Notes under the pieces: model-generated
The model's input: the letters and a program-made list of their open reading frames with translations, nothing else
Database searches by the model: none
Told to the model about the DNA's origin: nothing
From: Streptomyces sp. NRRL F-6676
GTDB taxonomy: Bacteria > Actinomycetota > Actinomycetes > Streptomycetales > Streptomycetaceae
Length of the DNA: 64,000 nucleotides
NCBI RefSeq assembly: GCF_000725625.1
Contig: NZ_JOHS01000026.1
Coordinates: 1 to 64,000 of the forward strand
Direction: 5' to 3'
Made by a program: the position numbers and the translations under genes
Shown here: in pieces, positions 47,622 to 56,386 of the stretch
Layout of the letters: each line of letters begins with the position of its first letter
How positions within the stretch are numbered: the first letter of the stretch is position 1

Positions 47622-50188
47622 AGGTCCAGGGCGGCCGCGTAGTGCCGTAACGCTTCCTCGTGGTCGCCCCGGGCCTCGGCGGACCGGCCGAGCCACTCCA
47701 GGCAGCGGGCCTCCCAGTCCGCGGAGCGGGCGTCCCCCGCGCGGAAGCGCCCGAGCGCCTCGCGCAGCCGCCGGGCGCCGGCCTCGTGGTCGCCCGCGCG
47801 GTCCACGACGTGGCCGTGCAGGGCGAGGACGCGCGTCTCCTCGTACGTCTCCCCGAGCGCCCGCAGTTCCGCGCCGGCCCGGTCCAGGTGCGCGGCGGCC
47901 GTGGCCAGGTCGCCGGCGGCCAGCGCGGTCTCGCCCAGGCGCCGCCGGGAGAGGGCGGCCCCGCGCCGCGCGCCGGCCGCCTCCCGCAGCCGCAGGGCGT
48001 GGGTGAAGTGCTCGCGGGCCTCGTCGAGGCGGTGGGCCAGCAGGGCGAGGTGGCCGAGGCCGTTCACCGCCTGCGCCTGCTGCCGTACGTCGCCGTCGGC
48101 CGTGGCGTGTTCCAGCGCCTGCCGGTACCAGTCGGCCGCCTCCGGGTAGCGGCCGGCGTCCCGCAGTCCGATCGCGCCGGAGGTGAGCATGCGGCCCTCC
48201 CCCTGCCGCGAGCCGGCGCGGCGGGCCGCTTCGAGGCCGAGGCGGTGCGCCTCGATCCACATGTCGGACGGCCGCAGCCGCAGGAACAGCGGCCAGAGCA
48301 GATCGGTCAGGGTCCAGCAGGAGGTGTGCAGTCCGGCGTCGGCCGCGTAGCGCACCGCGCCCATCAGGCCGTGGCGGTGCGTGTCCAGCCAGGCGAGCGC
48401 CTCCTCGGGGCCGTCGAGCGGGGCCGGGGACACCGCCGTCGCGGGGAGGTCGTGGCCGGGCAGCCGGTGACTGGGGCTGAGGAGGCGCTCCGCCGACGCC
48501 GCCGTGACGAGGCACCAGTCGAGGAAACGGCGCAGTACGTCTTCCCGCGCGCGGGCGTCCTCGTCCTCCTCGCCGAGCCGGCGGGCGTGCGGCCGGACGA
48601 GGTCGTGGAAACGGTAGGTGCCCGGTCCCGTCTCCTCCAGGAGGTTCGCCTCCAGGAGGGCGTGGACGGCTGTGTCGGCGGCGTCGGCGGCCGTATCGGC
48701 GGCCGTGTCGACGGCACTCCCGGTGCTGAGGCCGGTGCCGGTGCCGGTGCCGGTCCCGGTTCCGGTTCCGGGTGGCCCGTCCCCGTCCTCGCCCCCGTCC
48801 TCGTCCCCGTCTCCGTCCCCGTCCTCGGCGAGGGCGGTCAGCAGCGAGAGGTCGTAGCGGTCGGCGGGCAGCAGCCCCATGCGGCGGTACAGGGTCCGGC
48901 CCTCGTCCGGCAGTGCCTCGTACGACAGGTCAAGCGCCGTTCGCAGCACGGACTCCCCCTCGACATGCAGCGTCTCGACGTCGCCCCGCGCCCGGGCCAG
49001 CGCGCCGGCCAGCGCGGCCACGGAGCGGTGCGGGCGCAGGGCGAGGTGGGCGGAGGCCAGGGCCAGGGCCAGGGGCAGCCGGCCGCACAGCCGGACCACC
49101 TCGCGGGCGGCGGCGGGCTCCCGCGCCACGCGTGCCCCGCCGCCGACGGCCAGGAGTGCGACGGCCGCGTCGGCGGGGAGGCCGTCCAGCCGGTGCACGG
49201 ACGCGCCGTCGACGCGCAGGCCGGTCAGGTTGGACCGGCTGGTCACCACGGTGAGACCGGCCGGGGAGCCGAGCAGGAGGGGGCGCACCTGGGCGGCCGT
49301 GAAGGCGCTGTCCAGGAGGACGGCGAGCCGCAGCCGCGAGGTCAGCGACCGCCACAGCGCACCGCGCTGCGCGAACCGGGCAGGCACCGAGGGGGCGCCG
49401 AGCGCGACCAGGAAGGCCTCCAGGACGACGGACGGGGAGACGGGACCCTCGCTGGTCCTGCCGCCCAGGTCCGCGTAGAGCTGGCCGTCGGGGAAGTCGT
49501 CGGCGTGCGCGTGCAGCCAGTGGGCGGCGAGGGTGGTCTTGCCGACGCCGGCGAGTCCGCTGATCACCAGGAGCTGCGGAGCGTGCGCGGGCCACTGGGC
49601 ACGCAGGGCGTCCAGCGCCCGGCGGTCGTCCTCCCGCCCGGTGAACCTCGCTGTCACCGGGGGGAGTTGACGAGGGATGGGGAGGCGGGGCGGGGGCGCC
49701 GGGGCGGACGTGTGGAAGTGGAGGCCGCCGTGGACGTCGCGGGCCTGCACGGCGGGTCCGTGGAGCACGGAGTCCCCGCCGATGACATTGGCCGTCGGGG
49801 CATGGTCGGGGTGAACCGGCGCGGAACCCGGGTGAACCGGCTCGGGACCCGGGCGGACCGGCTCGGGACCGGGGTGAACCGGCGCGGGGCCGGGGTGGTC
49901 GTTCAGCCAGGCGGTGAGGGCGTGCCGCGTCGCCGTGTCCCGCGCCGCCACCGCCGCGAGCGCACGGGCCAGCCGGCGCCAGGAATCCGTCCCGTCCGGT
50001 CGCGCTCCGCCGGCCCGCGGGGGCCAGAGCCGGGCCACCGACGGCTCCGCGCGGCCCGCCGTGTCCACCACGCGGGCGAGTTCGCGCCACGCCGCGGACT
50101 CCGGCCCGGCACCGCACGCGGCCATCGCCGGCAGCAGGGCCTCGGGTCCGCCGGACCCGTCCGGTGCGCCGAAGGAGAAAGCACGCAC
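47561..50188 (-). CDS. NB-ARC ATPase with TPR repeats (STAND regulator)
   Basis: 875 residues. N-terminal unknown domain (1-95); Pro/His-rich repeats (HPGPEPVRPGPEPVHPG) and a DSVLHGPAVQARDVHGGLHFH motif, which recurs in actinobacterial STAND proteins; NB-ARC about 175-430 with P-loop VISGLAGVGKTTLAAHWLHA, LRLAVLLDSAF (Walker B), LTVVTSRSNLTGL (sensor) and LCGRLPLALALAS (GLPL). Then DG and TG repeat runs (about 450-490) and TPRs (640-870). STAND proteins switch on ATP binding and oligomerise. Divergent from the SARP gene, which shares NB-ARC and TPR parts. Confidence 0.88.
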   Translation of the reverse strand: MRAFSFGAPDGSGGPEALLPAMAACGAGPESAAWRELARVVDTAGRAEPSVARLWPPRAGGARPDGTDSWRRLARALAAVAARDTATRHALTAWLNDHPGPAPVHPGPEPVRPGPEPVHPGSAPVHPDHAPTANVIGGDSVLHGPAVQARDVHGGLHFHTSAPAPPPRLPIPRQLPPVTARFTGREDDRRALDALRAQWPAHAPQLLVISGLAGVGKTTLAAHWLHAHADDFPDGQLYADLGGRTSEGPVSPSVVLEAFLVALGAPSVPARFAQRGALWRSLTSRLRLAVLLDSAFTAAQVRPLLLGSPAGLTVVTSRSNLTGLRVDGASVHRLDGLPADAAVALLAVGGGARVAREPAAAREVVRLCGRLPLALALASAHLALRPHRSVAALAGALARARGDVETLHVEGESVLRTALDLSYEALPDEGRTLYRRMGLLPADRYDLSLLTALAEDGDGDGDEDGGEDGDGPPGTGTGTGTGTGTGLSTGSAVDTAADTAADAADTAVHALLEANLLEETGPGTYRFHDLVRPHARRLGEEDEDARAREDVLRRFLDWCLVTAASAERLLSPSHRLPGHDLPATAVSPAPLDGPEEALAWLDTHRHGLMGAVRYAADAGLHTSCWTLTDLLWPLFLRLRPSDMWIEAHRLGLEAARRAGSRQGEGRMLTSGAIGLRDAGRYPEAADWYRQALEHATADGDVRQQAQAVNGLGHLALLAHRLDEAREHFTHALRLREAAGARRGAALSRRRLGETALAAGDLATAAAHLDRAGAELRALGETYEETRVLALHGHVVDRAGDHEAGARRLREALGRFRAGDARSADWEARCLEWLGRSAEARGDHEEALRHYAAALDLYRTLNPQDAARVEARLRRE

Positions 50189-50386
50189 GTGCGCGGCCCC
50201 TTTCCGTCCCCGGGAGTCACCTCCGCCACCGGAAGGCGTTCCCCCTCTTCGGTCAGGATGTGAACGGTTGCGACTATTTACCGGTCAACTTTGAACACAC
50301 AACGTCCCCTTATGGTCGTCGCTGCCAGGTCTATGCCACGCTCGAATGCTCGGCAATCACATGTCCTACCGGCGGGGAGGACGCTG

Positions 50387-53300
50387 GTGGAGTTCGAGAT
50401 CAGGATTTCGGGGGCCGTGGAACTCCGTGCGGCGGGCCGACGCGGCGATCTGCGGTCGACGAAGACGAGGGTCGCGCTCGCCGCCCTCGCCTGGGACGCC
50501 GGCCGTACGGTGAGTGTGGACACCCTGATCCACCGCATCTGGGACGACCACCCGCCCGGCAAGGCCAGGGAGGCGCTGCACGCGCACGTCTCCCGCGTCC
50601 GCGCCGCCCTGCGGACCCTCGGGGAGGACGCGCCCACGCTCCGCGGCGGCACCAACCTGTACTCCCTGGAGACCGACCCGGACCGGGTCGACCTGCGCCG
50701 CTACACCACCGGCGTCGAGCGGGCCCGCGCCCTCCGGGACGGCGGCGACGCCAAGGGCGCCCTGCGCCTGCTGGACCGGGCGGAGGACCACTGGCACGGG
50801 GAGCCGCTGGCCGGCATCACCGGCTCCTGGGCCGAGCATCTGCGCACGGCCGCCGGCGAGACCCGGCTGGTGGCCGCGCTGACCAGGGCCGAGATCCTGC
50901 TCGACGGCGGGAAGTACACCGACGCCGTACCCGTGCTGCTGCCGCTGGTCGAGGCGCGCCCCGTGGACGAGGCGCTGGCCGAGCGGCTGGCCGTCGCCCT
51001 GTACGGCAGCAACCGGACGGCCGAGGCCACCAGGCTGCTCCAACGGGCGCGGCAGCGGGTCGTGAAGGACATCGGACTCGACGCCGGGCGCGGGCTGCAC
51101 CGGATCCACCAGGGCATCCTGGCCGGAACCCCCGCCGCCGTCCTGTTCCCCCGCGCCGCGCCCGAGGAGAGACCGGCCCCCCGGCCCGCGCGCCGGGTCC
51201 CGGACAACCTGCCGCGCGACGTCCCCTGGGCCGGGCGGCGCGAGGAGCTGCGGCGGCTCACCGCCTCGCTCTGCGAGGAGCGGGGCGCCGCGGACGACGT
51301 CGTGACCGTCGAGGCGATCCACGGCATGGGCGGCGTCGGCAAGAGCGCCCTGGCCATCCACCTCGCGCACCGGCTGCGGGACCGCTTCCCCGACGGACGC
51401 CTCTTCCTCCACCTGGGCGGGGACTCCACCGGCCGGACCCCGCGGACCCCGGTCCGCGCGCTCACCGAACTGCTGCGGCTGCTCGGCACGGCCGCCACAC
51501 AACTGCCGGGCGACCTCGACGAACTGGTCGCGCTGTGGCGGGCGGCGGCGCGGGACCGCCGCATGCTGGTCGTGCTCGACGACGCCACCTCCTCCGCCCA
51601 GGTGCGCCCGCTGCTCCCGGGCGCCTCCCCGACCGCGGTCGTCGTCACCAGCCGACGACGGCTGCCCGGACTGCCCGGGGTGCGGCCCGTCTCGCTCGAC
51701 GTGCTTCCGCCCGAGGACGCGGCCGCGCTCTTCACCCGGCGGCTGGGCCCGCGGCCCGGCACCGACGCCTCGGACGTCGCCGGGATCGTCCGGCGCTGCG
51801 GGCACCTCCCGCTGGCCGTGGAGATCGCCGCGAGCCGGCTGCTGGCACACACCTCCTGGACGACGTCCGACCTCCTGCGCCGGCTGGCCGGTGCCGACGG
51901 CCGTCTCGCCCAGCTCCGCGACGCCGAACGGTCCCTGGCGCACGTCTTCGCCGTCTCGTACGACGCGCTCGACGCCGACCAGCGGCTCGTCTTCCGGCGC
52001 AGCGGACTGCACCCCGGGGTCGAGTTCTCGCCGCACGCGGTCGCCGCGCTCACCGGGCTCCCCGCGGCGACGGTGGAACGGGTGCTGGAGGAACTCCTCG
52101 CGCAGTCCCTCGTGTCCGAGCCGCTTCCGCACCGGTTCACCATGCACGACCTGCTGCGCGACTACGCGCGCACGCTCGTCGCCACCGGCGGGGCGGATTC
52201 CGCGGCGGAGGTACGGCGGGCCGAGCGCCGCCTCGTGGATCATTACCTGCACGCGGCGGACCGGGCGGACCGGCTGGCGTATCCGTTCCGTTCCCGCATG
52301 GATCCGGTCGGTCTCGGCATGAGTTCGGCCGGTTCCCGAAAGGATTCGGCCGGTCCCCGCATGAACTCGGCCGGTCTCCGCAGGGATTCGGCCGCTTCCC
52401 GTAGGGATCCGAACGGTTCCCGCAGGGATTCGAACGGCGGATCCGTTCCTCCTCCCCCGCATCCGGAGCTCACCGACGCGCGCTCGGCGGAACAGTGGCT
52501 GATCACCGAGTCGGCCAATCTCCTGGACCTCGCCGCGCGGCTGGCGAGCCAGGGCACCGCGCGCCAACTCGCCCTCGGCGTGCATGTCTTGGCGGGTTTC
52601 CTGGACATGGAGGGACATCTCGCCGCGGCCGAGCCGCTGCTGCGCCGTGCCGTCGCCCACTGGCACGCGGCGGGCGACCGGGCGGCCGAGGCGCGCGCCC
52701 TGCTCGACCTCTGCGCGGTGTACACCCACGGCTCCCGGTACGAGGAGGCGATCGCGACCGCGGAGACGGCACGTGCGGCCGCACGGTCCGTGGGGGACCG
52801 GTTGCTGGAGGCCGAGTGCGTGCACCGGATCGTGATATCCCTGTGGCAGACGGGGCAGTACGCACCGGCCAGATCACTCCAACAGGAGTCTCTGGATTTC
52901 CTGTCGCAAACCGGAGACGCATTGCGGATCGCGCGCTGCCGCAATGTGCTCGGCATAGCCCACCTCCATCTCGCGGAACACGACGAAGCACTGGCGTGCT
53001 TCACCTCCGCGCTGGCCGAATTCCGGGAAATAGGGGACGAGCGGGGCCGATACAGCGCATTGAACAACATCGCGGAAGCGCACAAGAAGTCGGGGCGCAT
53101 GGAATCGGCGGAAAGCGCTTATCGAGAAGCGCTGACGGTCGCCGAAGGACTGGGGAATCCGAGGGACCGGGCCACGCTCCGCATCAACCTGGCCTCCGTC
53201 CTGGACGCGCTCGGCAGGACCGGCGAAGCGCTCACGCTGTACGGCGGGGCACTGCCGGTGCTGCGTGAGGTCGGGGACCGGCGCACGGAGGGTATCGCGC

Positions 53301-53581
53301 TCACGCGGATCGGTGCGGCGTACCGTGCGGGCGGTCGCGTCGGGGACGCGATACACCATCTCCACACCGCACTTGGGGTGCTGCGTGACATCCGCGCGGC
53401 GGGCGAGGAGGCGGAGGCCCTGTACCAACTGGGCCTCGCCGAGCGCGACGCGGGGCACCCTGCCGAAGCCGCGGCCCACCTGGAGGCCGCCGCGGCGGCG
53501 AGCCGGCGCCTGGGCGCGACGGCGGAGGAGGAGCGGGCGGTACGGGTGCGGGGGGAGCTGCGGGGCGAGACCGCCGGCTGA
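50387..53581 (+). CDS. AfsR/SARP-type regulator with NB-ARC and TPR
   Basis: 1064 residues. OmpR-like HTH 1-95 (FEIRISGAVELRAAG, LRSTKTRVALAALAWDAGRTV, LIHRIWDDHPPGKAREALHA split over the wing); BTAD 100-245 (VDEALAERLAVALYGSNRTAEATRLL region); NB-ARC 280-560 with IHGMGGVGKSALAIHLAHRL, RRMLVVLDDATS, AVVVTSRRRLPGL, CGHLPLAVEIAASRLL; a repeat linker (about 635-685, SAGSRKDSAGPRMNSAG); TPRs 700-1055 (AESAYREALTVAEGLG). Size and order equal AfsR. GGGGAGG is 6 bases before the GTG. The 33-codon gene downstream mimics afsS. Confidence 0.9.
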   Translation: MEFEIRISGAVELRAAGRRGDLRSTKTRVALAALAWDAGRTVSVDTLIHRIWDDHPPGKAREALHAHVSRVRAALRTLGEDAPTLRGGTNLYSLETDPDRVDLRRYTTGVERARALRDGGDAKGALRLLDRAEDHWHGEPLAGITGSWAEHLRTAAGETRLVAALTRAEILLDGGKYTDAVPVLLPLVEARPVDEALAERLAVALYGSNRTAEATRLLQRARQRVVKDIGLDAGRGLHRIHQGILAGTPAAVLFPRAAPEERPAPRPARRVPDNLPRDVPWAGRREELRRLTASLCEERGAADDVVTVEAIHGMGGVGKSALAIHLAHRLRDRFPDGRLFLHLGGDSTGRTPRTPVRALTELLRLLGTAATQLPGDLDELVALWRAAARDRRMLVVLDDATSSAQVRPLLPGASPTAVVVTSRRRLPGLPGVRPVSLDVLPPEDAAALFTRRLGPRPGTDASDVAGIVRRCGHLPLAVEIAASRLLAHTSWTTSDLLRRLAGADGRLAQLRDAERSLAHVFAVSYDALDADQRLVFRRSGLHPGVEFSPHAVAALTGLPAATVERVLEELLAQSLVSEPLPHRFTMHDLLRDYARTLVATGGADSAAEVRRAERRLVDHYLHAADRADRLAYPFRSRMDPVGLGMSSAGSRKDSAGPRMNSAGLRRDSAASRRDPNGSRRDSNGGSVPPPPHPELTDARSAEQWLITESANLLDLAARLASQGTARQLALGVHVLAGFLDMEGHLAAAEPLLRRAVAHWHAAGDRAAEARALLDLCAVYTHGSRYEEAIATAETARAAARSVGDRLLEAECVHRIVISLWQTGQYAPARSLQQESLDFLSQTGDALRIARCRNVLGIAHLHLAEHDEALACFTSALAEFREIGDERGRYSALNNIAEAHKKSGRMESAESAYREALTVAEGLGNPRDRATLRINLASVLDALGRTGEALTLYGGALPVLREVGDRRTEGIALTRIGAAYRAGGRVGDAIHHLHTALGVLRDIRAAGEEAEALYQLGLAERDAGHPAEAAAHLEAAAAASRRLGATAEEERAVRVRGELRGETAG

Positions 53582-53598
53582 ACTGACCCGTAGGTTCA

Positions 53599-53652
53599 GT
53601 TCTCAACCGGTTCTCCGCAGCCGCTGCACACGTCACCCGTATGCTGTATAAC
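53599..53652 (+). promoter_or_regulatory. promoter of the small peptide gene, with 11-bp spaced repeats
   Basis: -10 TATAAC at 53647-53652. Upstream GTTCTC occurs at 53599 and again at 53610, 11 bases apart, the spacing used by SARP/AfsR dimers; GTCACCC at 53632 falls on the same 11-base phase and lies 8 bases before the -10. No good -35 is seen, as is usual for SARP-activated promoters. Confidence 0.5.
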
Positions 53653-53704
53653 TGCGTGCGGCGGAACGCTCTTGATTCTTGCCGCCCCGCACAGGAAGAA
53701 CGCC

Positions 53705-53806
53705 GTGAGCAAATTGCTGCAATATCTTGTCGCCTCCCCGATCGCAATGACGTGCATCGCCTATGCGATTAGCACCGCGAGCGGGTCGCCCCACCCGACC
53801 ATATAA
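53705..53806 (+). CDS. 33-residue hydrophobic peptide downstream of the SARP gene
   Basis: GTG at 53705 behind AGGAAG (6-base gap) opens MSKLLQYLVASPIAMTCIAY and continues AISTASGSPHPTI to TAA at 53804. A basic start and a central hydrophobic helix suggest a single-pass membrane peptide or secreted signal. It has its own promoter (-10 TATAAC) and is followed after 5 bases by a hairpin, so it is a complete transcription unit within 330 bases of the SARP stop. In S. coelicolor, afsR is followed by small afsS in the same way, although AfsS is 63 residues and unlike this. No sequence family recognised. Confidence 0.65.
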   Translation: MSKLLQYLVASPIAMTCIAYAISTASGSPHPTI

Positions 53807-53811
53807 GAAAG

Positions 53812-53828
53812 AACCCGGTGCCCGGGTT
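53812..53828 (+). terminator. hairpin terminator of the small peptide gene
   Basis: AACCCGG-TGC-CCGGGTT, a perfect 7-bp stem just after the peptide stop. No T tract follows. Confidence 0.65.
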
Positions 53829-53908
53829 GCCGTCGCAACGTGATGTCGAACCGGGCACCCACCCTCGGACGACGTTCCGTCGGCCGACACGGCGGTTAGG
53901 ATCCGCCC

Positions 53909-54853
53909 ATGGCCCTGACCCCGCGCGACGTGGAACGGTTCGAGGCGAGTCGGTCCCGGCTGGGGGCGCTCGCCTATCGGTTGCTCGGGTCGGCGAGCGA
54001 CGCCGAGGACGTCGTACAGGAGACGTTCCTGCGGTGGCAGGCGGCCGACGTCGAACGGATCGACGTGCCCGAGGCGTGGCTGACGAAGGTGCTCACCAAC
54101 CTCTGCCTCAACCAGCTCACCTCCGCCCGCGCGCGGCGCGAGACGTACGTGGGGCAGTGGCTGCCCGAGCCGTTGCTCGCCGGGGACCCGATGCTCGGGC
54201 CCGCCGACACCGCCGAGCAGCGCGAATCGGTGTCGTACGCGGTGCTCGCGCTGCTGGAGCGGCTCGCCCCGAAAGAGCGGGCGGTGTACGTGCTGCGGGA
54301 GGCGTTCGGGTACCCGTACCGGGAGATCGCCGGGATCCTCGGCATCACGGAGGCGGCGGGGCAGCAGCTCTTCCACCGGGCCAGGAAGCACGTCGCGGAG
54401 GGCAGGGTGCGCGGCGAGGTCGACGCGGCCGCCGCCCGGCGGATCGTCGAGGAGTTCCTCGCGGCCGCCACCAGTGGCCGGACCGAGCCGCTGGTCCGGC
54501 TGCTCACGGACGACGCCGTCGCGATCGGCGACGGCGGCGGGAAGGTACCGGCCCGCACCAAGGCGTTCGAGGGCGCGCTCGCGGTGGCGACATTCATGCG
54601 GGGGCTGTTCACGCCGGGCAAGGGCAAGCGCGCGCTGGTCGGCGGTTCGCCCGGGATCTGGGCGACCACCGCCAACGGCGGGCCCGCGCTCGTGGCGGTC
54701 GTCGACGGCCGGGTCGTCGGGGTGCTGTGCCTGGAGATCACGGCGGACGGCATCGCCGCGTTCCGTTCCCAGGCCAACCCCGACAAGCTCGTCCGCGCGA
54801 GCCGGCGGTGGGCGGCCGGCGACCACGGGGAGCCGCTGCTCCACGCGTTCTGA
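53909..54853 (+). CDS. sigJ: SigJ/ECF41-type sigma factor with SnoaL-like C-terminus
   Basis: 314 residues. Region 2: FEASRSRLGALAYRLLGSAS, DAEDVVQETFLRWQ, WLTKVLTNLCLNQL. Region 4: LAPKERAVYVLREAFGYPYR, EIAGILGITEAAGQQLFHRA. The last approximately 110 residues form the SnoaL_2-like domain (FLAAATSGRTEPLVRLLTDD, VRASRRW near the end) that regulates ECF41 sigma factors in cis instead of a separate anti-sigma protein. The next gene, a flavin oxidoreductase, is the typical regulated partner of this group. Confidence 0.9.
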   Translation: MALTPRDVERFEASRSRLGALAYRLLGSASDAEDVVQETFLRWQAADVERIDVPEAWLTKVLTNLCLNQLTSARARRETYVGQWLPEPLLAGDPMLGPADTAEQRESVSYAVLALLERLAPKERAVYVLREAFGYPYREIAGILGITEAAGQQLFHRARKHVAEGRVRGEVDAAAARRIVEEFLAAATSGRTEPLVRLLTDDAVAIGDGGGKVPARTKAFEGALAVATFMRGLFTPGKGKRALVGGSPGIWATTANGGPALVAVVDGRVVGVLCLEITADGIAAFRSQANPDKLVRASRRWAAGDHGEPLLHAF

Positions 54854-55005
54854 GGCCTGTCCGGCCGCGTTGTGAGGTGCTTCACATCGTGGTCCTGTCA
54901 GGAAACGGCGGGCCGTCCGGTTCAAGGGACGACATCACGGCGTCCGGCGAACGTCCGACACGGGACCGCCCGGGCGCCAGGAGCGCGCGAGACAGGAGTA
55001 CGGAC

Positions 55006-56235
55006 ATGCAGCACCGCATCGTCGTCCTCGGAGCCGGTTACTCCGGGGCCATCGCCGCCGGACGCCTCGCCAGGCGGCTGCGCCGCGAGGACGTCGCCCT
55101 CACCCTCGTCAACGCCGAACCCGACTTCGTCGAGCGCGTCCGGCTGCACCAGCTCGCGACCGGGCAGGAGCTCAGGCCCCGGCCGTTCGCCGAGATGTTC
55201 GCGGGCACGGGCGTCGAGCTGCGGCTCGCGAGGGTGACGGGTGTCGACGTCGAACGCAGGACGGTCACCGTGACGGCCACGGACGGCACGGACGGCACGG
55301 AGACCACGGAGACCACGGAAGAACTGGCGTACGACTCCCTCGTCTACGCCCTCGGCAGCGGCTGGACCGACCACGGTGTCCCGGGGGTCGCCGAGCACGC
55401 CGACGAACTCGCGAGCCGGGCCGGGGCGCTGCGGCTGCGCGCCCGGCTGGCCGGGCTGACGGCGGGGCAGCCCGTGCTCGTGGTCGGTGGCGGTCTCACC
55501 GGGGTCGAGGCCGCGACCGAGATCGCCGAGGCCCGCCCGGACCTCGACGTCGCCCTCGTCGCGCGCGCCGGGCTCGGCGACTGGCTCTCCCCCAAGGGCG
55601 CCCGGCACCTGCGGAAGGTCTTCGGCCGGCTCGGCATCACCGTGCACGAGCACACCGACGTCACCGGCGTCGCGGCCGGCCACGTCAGCACCGCCGACGG
55701 CACCCGGCTGCCGGCCGCGGTCACCGTGTGGACCACCGGCTTCGCCGTCCACCCGCTCGCGCGGGACACCGGCCTGGAGGTCACCGACGACGGGCAGATC
55801 GTGGTCGACGGGACGATGCGCTCCGTCTCCCACCCGGACGTGTACGCCGTCGGGGACGCGGCCATGGCGACGGGCGCCGGCGGCAGCCCGCTGCGCATGT
55901 CCTGCGCCTCGGGCGTCCCCATGGCCTGGCAGGCCGCCGACGCGCTCGCCGCCCGGTTGGCCGGGGGGAAACTCCCGCACACGCCGTTGCGCTACTTCAA
56001 CCAGTGCGTCTCGCTGGGGCGGCGGGAGGGGCTGATCCAGTACGTCACCGCCGACGACCGCGCGGTCAGCGCGGCGCTGACCGGGCGGCTGGCCGCGCTC
56101 TACAAGGAGGCCGTGTGCAGGGGCGCGGCCTGGGGCGTCGCCCATCCCACCCTCGCCGTCCCGTCCCGCCGCCGCCCCGTCGCAGGGCGGGGGGCCGCCG
56201 CCGCCCGTGACCTGCCGGTCGGGGAACCGGCGTAG
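55006..56235 (+). CDS. NAD(P)/FAD-dependent oxidoreductase (NDH-2-like)
   Basis: 409 residues. FAD site HRIVVLGAGYSGAIAAGRLA, second Rossmann GQPVLVVGGGLTGVEAATEIAE, and HPDVYAVGDAAM for the flavin. The pattern matches FAD oxidoreductases related to NDH-2/sulfide-quinone or AIF-like reductases. Short TDGTDGTETTETTEE repeat near 95. Follows the SigJ gene by 152 bases, which contain no convincing sigma-ECF41 box, so co-regulation is an inference from the usual pairing. ACAGGAG precedes the ATG. Confidence 0.88.
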   Translation: MQHRIVVLGAGYSGAIAAGRLARRLRREDVALTLVNAEPDFVERVRLHQLATGQELRPRPFAEMFAGTGVELRLARVTGVDVERRTVTVTATDGTDGTETTETTEELAYDSLVYALGSGWTDHGVPGVAEHADELASRAGALRLRARLAGLTAGQPVLVVGGGLTGVEAATEIAEARPDLDVALVARAGLGDWLSPKGARHLRKVFGRLGITVHEHTDVTGVAAGHVSTADGTRLPAAVTVWTTGFAVHPLARDTGLEVTDDGQIVVDGTMRSVSHPDVYAVGDAAMATGAGGSPLRMSCASGVPMAWQAADALAARLAGGKLPHTPLRYFNQCVSLGRREGLIQYVTADDRAVSAALTGRLAALYKEAVCRGAAWGVAHPTLAVPSRRRPVAGRGAAAARDLPVGEPA

Positions 56236-56386
56236 GACGGCGGGCGCGGGCGGTACCGGGACCGGGGCCGGGGCCGGTGAGTGACCCGTCCGTCCGCGCT
56301 CGGGTGGCGGGGGGTGGGGGGCGCGCCTAGAAACGGTCATGTCGTGCTGTGTGTCCGTGCATCGGAGTAGAAGGCGACCGGCGACC

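Noticed and set aside
54854..55005. ECF41-type promoter box before the FAD oxidoreductase
   Set aside because: TGTCAGG at about 54897 and CGTC at about 54915 have the wrong spacing (11 instead of about 16 bases), so I do not claim it.
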